Below, piece after piece: positions 40,836 to 42,526 of a stretch of DNA of 42,526 nt. The stretch comes from JACKAN01 sp964502735 (GTDB lineage Bacteria; Bdellovibrionota; Bdellovibrionia; Bdellovibrionales; UBA1609): NCBI GenBank assembly GCA_964502735.1, contig CAZCYD010000020.1:1-42526 (forward strand), read 5' to 3'. The translations under genes and the position numbers were made by a program. Position 1 is the first letter of the stretch. Each line of letters starts with the position of its first letter. Below the pieces are notes generated by a model. That model did no database searches. It saw only the letters and a program-made list of their open reading frames with translations, and was not told where the DNA came from.

Positions 40836-40871
40836 TAAAAAAACCCACTGCCAGGGAAGTTGGCAAGTGGG
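40836..40871 (-). terminator. intrinsic terminator of the subtilisin gene
   Basis: On the minus strand CCCACTTGCCA pairs with TGGCAGTGGG (one bulged base, 7-nt loop), followed by TTTTTTT. It sits 27 nt beyond the subtilisin stop codon and has all features of a Rho-independent terminator. Confidence 0.85.
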
Positions 40872-40897
40872 CAAACACTAGGGGTGTTAGGGTCAAA

Positions 40898-42235
40898 TTA
40901 CAATTTGTTGTTCTCTGAAACAACAGGTTGGGGCAAAAACTTCTTGTTGAGGGCTCGGTTTAGATCTGAAAGATCATTGCCGGGTTGAATTTGAGTAATG
41001 TCTTGAAATTCGAGACTGTTATGAAAAGCCTCATCATTAGTGAAAACTTTTGTATTCATATTCGTGGTATTTTCAGCTACAACCCCAGTTCTGGCGACTC
41101 CTCGGTCTTGTCCAGCTATAGCGGCCCATGTGTTAAGTTGTTTTCTGTAGCGGGTTTTTCCTGCTAACTTGGGATCAAATTTTCCATTTTCTAAAATGTG
41201 TTTAATTATTTTTTGAGCATTGAAGTCTGTAAACCTAGATTTTAAAAGAACAGCCACTCCACTTACAAAAGCTGTGGCCTGAGAGGTACCTGTCATATAG
41301 CCATAGCTCCCTCCAGGAAGTGTGCTATAGATATTGTAACCTGGTGCCGCGATGTGAACAGTCACTTCACCATAATTGCTCGTGGGCAAAAGCTTTTCAC
41401 TAGGGTCAATAGCGGTTACGGAAATGATGTTGTCGAAGTCATAGTCTGCCGGATAGTACTTGTGAACATCTGAATTGGACTTCTCGTTGCCAGCTGCAGC
41501 GACAACGAGAATGCCTTTTCTTCTAGCTTCCTCTATTAACTTCTTTTCGGCGGGACTTTCTTCTAATCCTCCTCCGGAATAATTGATAACATGGACGCCT
41601 TGATCAATAGCATAACGAAGAGCCTTAACAGTGTTGAGTAGATTATTTCTACCCGGAGCTTTAGGGTCATAGTATTTTAGGGCCATCAGGCTTACTCTTG
41701 GAGCTACTCCACTAATGCCTATACCATTTCCACCCACGGCTCCAATAATACCTGCGATATGAGTTCCATGTCCGTGGTTGTCCTCTAGGTTGTTATTGTC
41801 ACCCACAAAATTCCAGCCGTAGATGTCGTCAACAAATCCGTTGAGGTCGTCATCAACCCCTTTTTTTCCCTCTAATTCTTTTTTATTTCTCCATAAGTTG
41901 TTTTTTAAATCAGGGTGATCGACATCAATTCCAGTATCGATAACGGCAACGACAATATCGCGACTACCAAGAACTTTATGGCGCTCCCAAGCTTTTTTAG
42001 AGTCTGTTTGGGCAAGTCCCCAAATGTGTTTAATCGCAGGATCTTCGAGTCGGATGTCGTACTCTTTATCCATCTTCTTTTTAACTGGTAGTGCTTTACC
42101 TAATTCGGTATTTCTTGCGGCAGCCTTGCTACCCAAATCTAAGTACTCTTGTTTCGACTCCAAGGTGTTTCCACCAAAGGCACCCAGCAGTGCAATCAGA
42201 GATATGAATATAGGTATAGCTAAAATGAACTTCAT
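40898..42235 (-). CDS. secreted subtilisin-like serine protease (S8)
   Basis: A 445-residue protease with a signal peptide (ILAIPIFISLIALLGAFGG), a short propeptide-like segment and the S8 core: catalytic Asp in AVIDTGIDVDHPDL (near 97), His in NHGHGTHIAG (near 157) and Ser in GTSQATAFVSG (near 315). The oxyanion Asn region is AAAGNEKS. The C-terminal about 90 residues are non-catalytic. It should degrade proteins outside the cell or in the periplasm. ATG at 42235 follows GAGGG; the gene ends at a strong terminator (40836). A predatory or scavenging role is plausible but not shown. High family confidence. Confidence 0.93.
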   Translation of the reverse strand: MKFILAIPIFISLIALLGAFGGNTLESKQEYLDLGSKAAARNTELGKALPVKKKMDKEYDIRLEDPAIKHIWGLAQTDSKKAWERHKVLGSRDIVVAVIDTGIDVDHPDLKNNLWRNKKELEGKKGVDDDLNGFVDDIYGWNFVGDNNNLEDNHGHGTHIAGIIGAVGGNGIGISGVAPRVSLMALKYYDPKAPGRNNLLNTVKALRYAIDQGVHVINYSGGGLEESPAEKKLIEEARRKGILVVAAAGNEKSNSDVHKYYPADYDFDNIISVTAIDPSEKLLPTSNYGEVTVHIAAPGYNIYSTLPGGSYGYMTGTSQATAFVSGVAVLLKSRFTDFNAQKIIKHILENGKFDPKLAGKTRYRKQLNTWAAIAGQDRGVARTGVVAENTTNMNTKVFTNDEAFHNSLEFQDITQIQPGNDLSDLNRALNKKFLPQPVVSENNKL

Positions 42236-42427
42236 GTCTTCCCTCGATCTTTGGCCTTGTTTTTTTCGACCTCGTTTTTTTGGATACTCTTAAAACCCCT
42301 GTTGCCTGTATAGATAAGCAATGAGGGTGCCATATCTATCTATTTGATTTTCGGAAGAATTATAGGCTTTTGCTCCAAAAGCGAACGCCAATCTGATAGA
42401 GGGTTGTCAAGTTTGTATACACACTTT
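42236..42427. other. upstream region of the subtilisin gene
   Basis: No gene. The part next to the subtilisin start has two loosely repeated units ending in T7 (CCTTGTTTTTTT and CCTCGTTTTTTT). No promoter on the minus strand could be supported. Confidence 0.35.
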
Positions 42428-42474
42428 ATACCAATTCCCCCAAATAATCGTCTAAAATTTTGTGAATGCGCCCC
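42428..42474 (+). repeat. diverged half copy of the 24731 inverted-repeat arm
   Basis: This stretch aligns with the left arm at 24727-24776 over about 47 nt at roughly 75% identity, including the exact 14-mer AATTTTGTGAATGC (42456-42469). The matching right arm is not seen before the window ends. Confidence 0.65.
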
Positions 42475-42526
42475 TTCTTTCCTTTTTTTGTGGGAGCTCT
42501 AAATTAGGGGCAGTAGGTTTCCATGG

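Noticed and set aside
40985..41167. ORF opposite the subtilisin gene
   Set aside because: Antisense shadow of a well-supported protease gene, no start signal.
1..42526. CRISPR arrays, integrases or prophage
   Set aside because: No evenly spaced repeat-spacer pattern of the usual size, no cas-like, integrase or capsid genes. The dispersed 27-bp element is too widely and irregularly spaced to be a CRISPR.

Overview
The window looks like chromosomal DNA of a low-GC member of the Bdellovibrionota (Bdellovibrio-like predatory bacteria) or a close relative. This is an inference from gene content: a coupled carotenoid operon with a fused lycopene cyclase, a PutA without a DNA-binding domain, many lipoproteins and secreted proteases, frequent TTG/GTG starts behind good Shine-Dalgarno sites, and many unrecognised small proteins. 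No phage, plasmid or CRISPR region is visible. The only hints of mobile DNA are a 20-bp direct repeat at the left edge and a palindromic element seen in full at 24731-24862 and as a diverged half copy at the right edge.

Layout. 1-2500: tRNA-Asp(GTC), a His/Asp-rich lipoprotein, a periplasmic HMA metal-binding protein, a LETM1-like protein and a frameshifted DUF454 gene. 2449-9693 (minus): eight translationally coupled genes, GGPP synthase, ABC-2 exporter (ATPase and permease), a His-box hydroxylase, crtI, crtB, a fused crtY-type lycopene cyclase and crtZ. Together they should make zeaxanthin or a derivative from GGPP; the roles of the ABC pair and the second hydroxylase are open. 10209-17705: two short-chain dehydrogenases, CorA with a strikingly structured upstream region, a small protein that may resemble ribosome hibernation factors, oligopeptidase B, CrcB and a hypothetical protein. 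17753-24700: S41 peptidase, a Fis-type regulator, a TPR protein, then an apparent operon of a single-TM protein, an RDD-domain protein and a rhomboid protease. 24731-28859: a 132-nt inverted repeat, PutA, and a divergent OmpR-type response regulator with a palindromic site between them. 28860-34689: a possible 6S-like RNA, a matrixin-like lipoprotein protease, a coiled-coil protein ending in a small heat-shock domain, small unknowns, a protein with an internal domain duplication, and a lipoprotein. 34939-42235: a lipoprotein, MutS2, Lnt, a zinc-ribbon membrane protein with 12-nt repeats, and a secreted subtilisin.

The strongest unexplained signals are not genes: (i) a 27-bp element found five times, always intergenic and always in the same orientation; (ii) a 42-nt three-way-junction fold upstream of corA; (iii) a 132-nt near-perfect inverted repeat with a half copy elsewhere; (iv) a 49-nt perfect palindrome inside the lycopene cyclase coding sequence. 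All calls come from reading the sequence; no database search or folding program was run.
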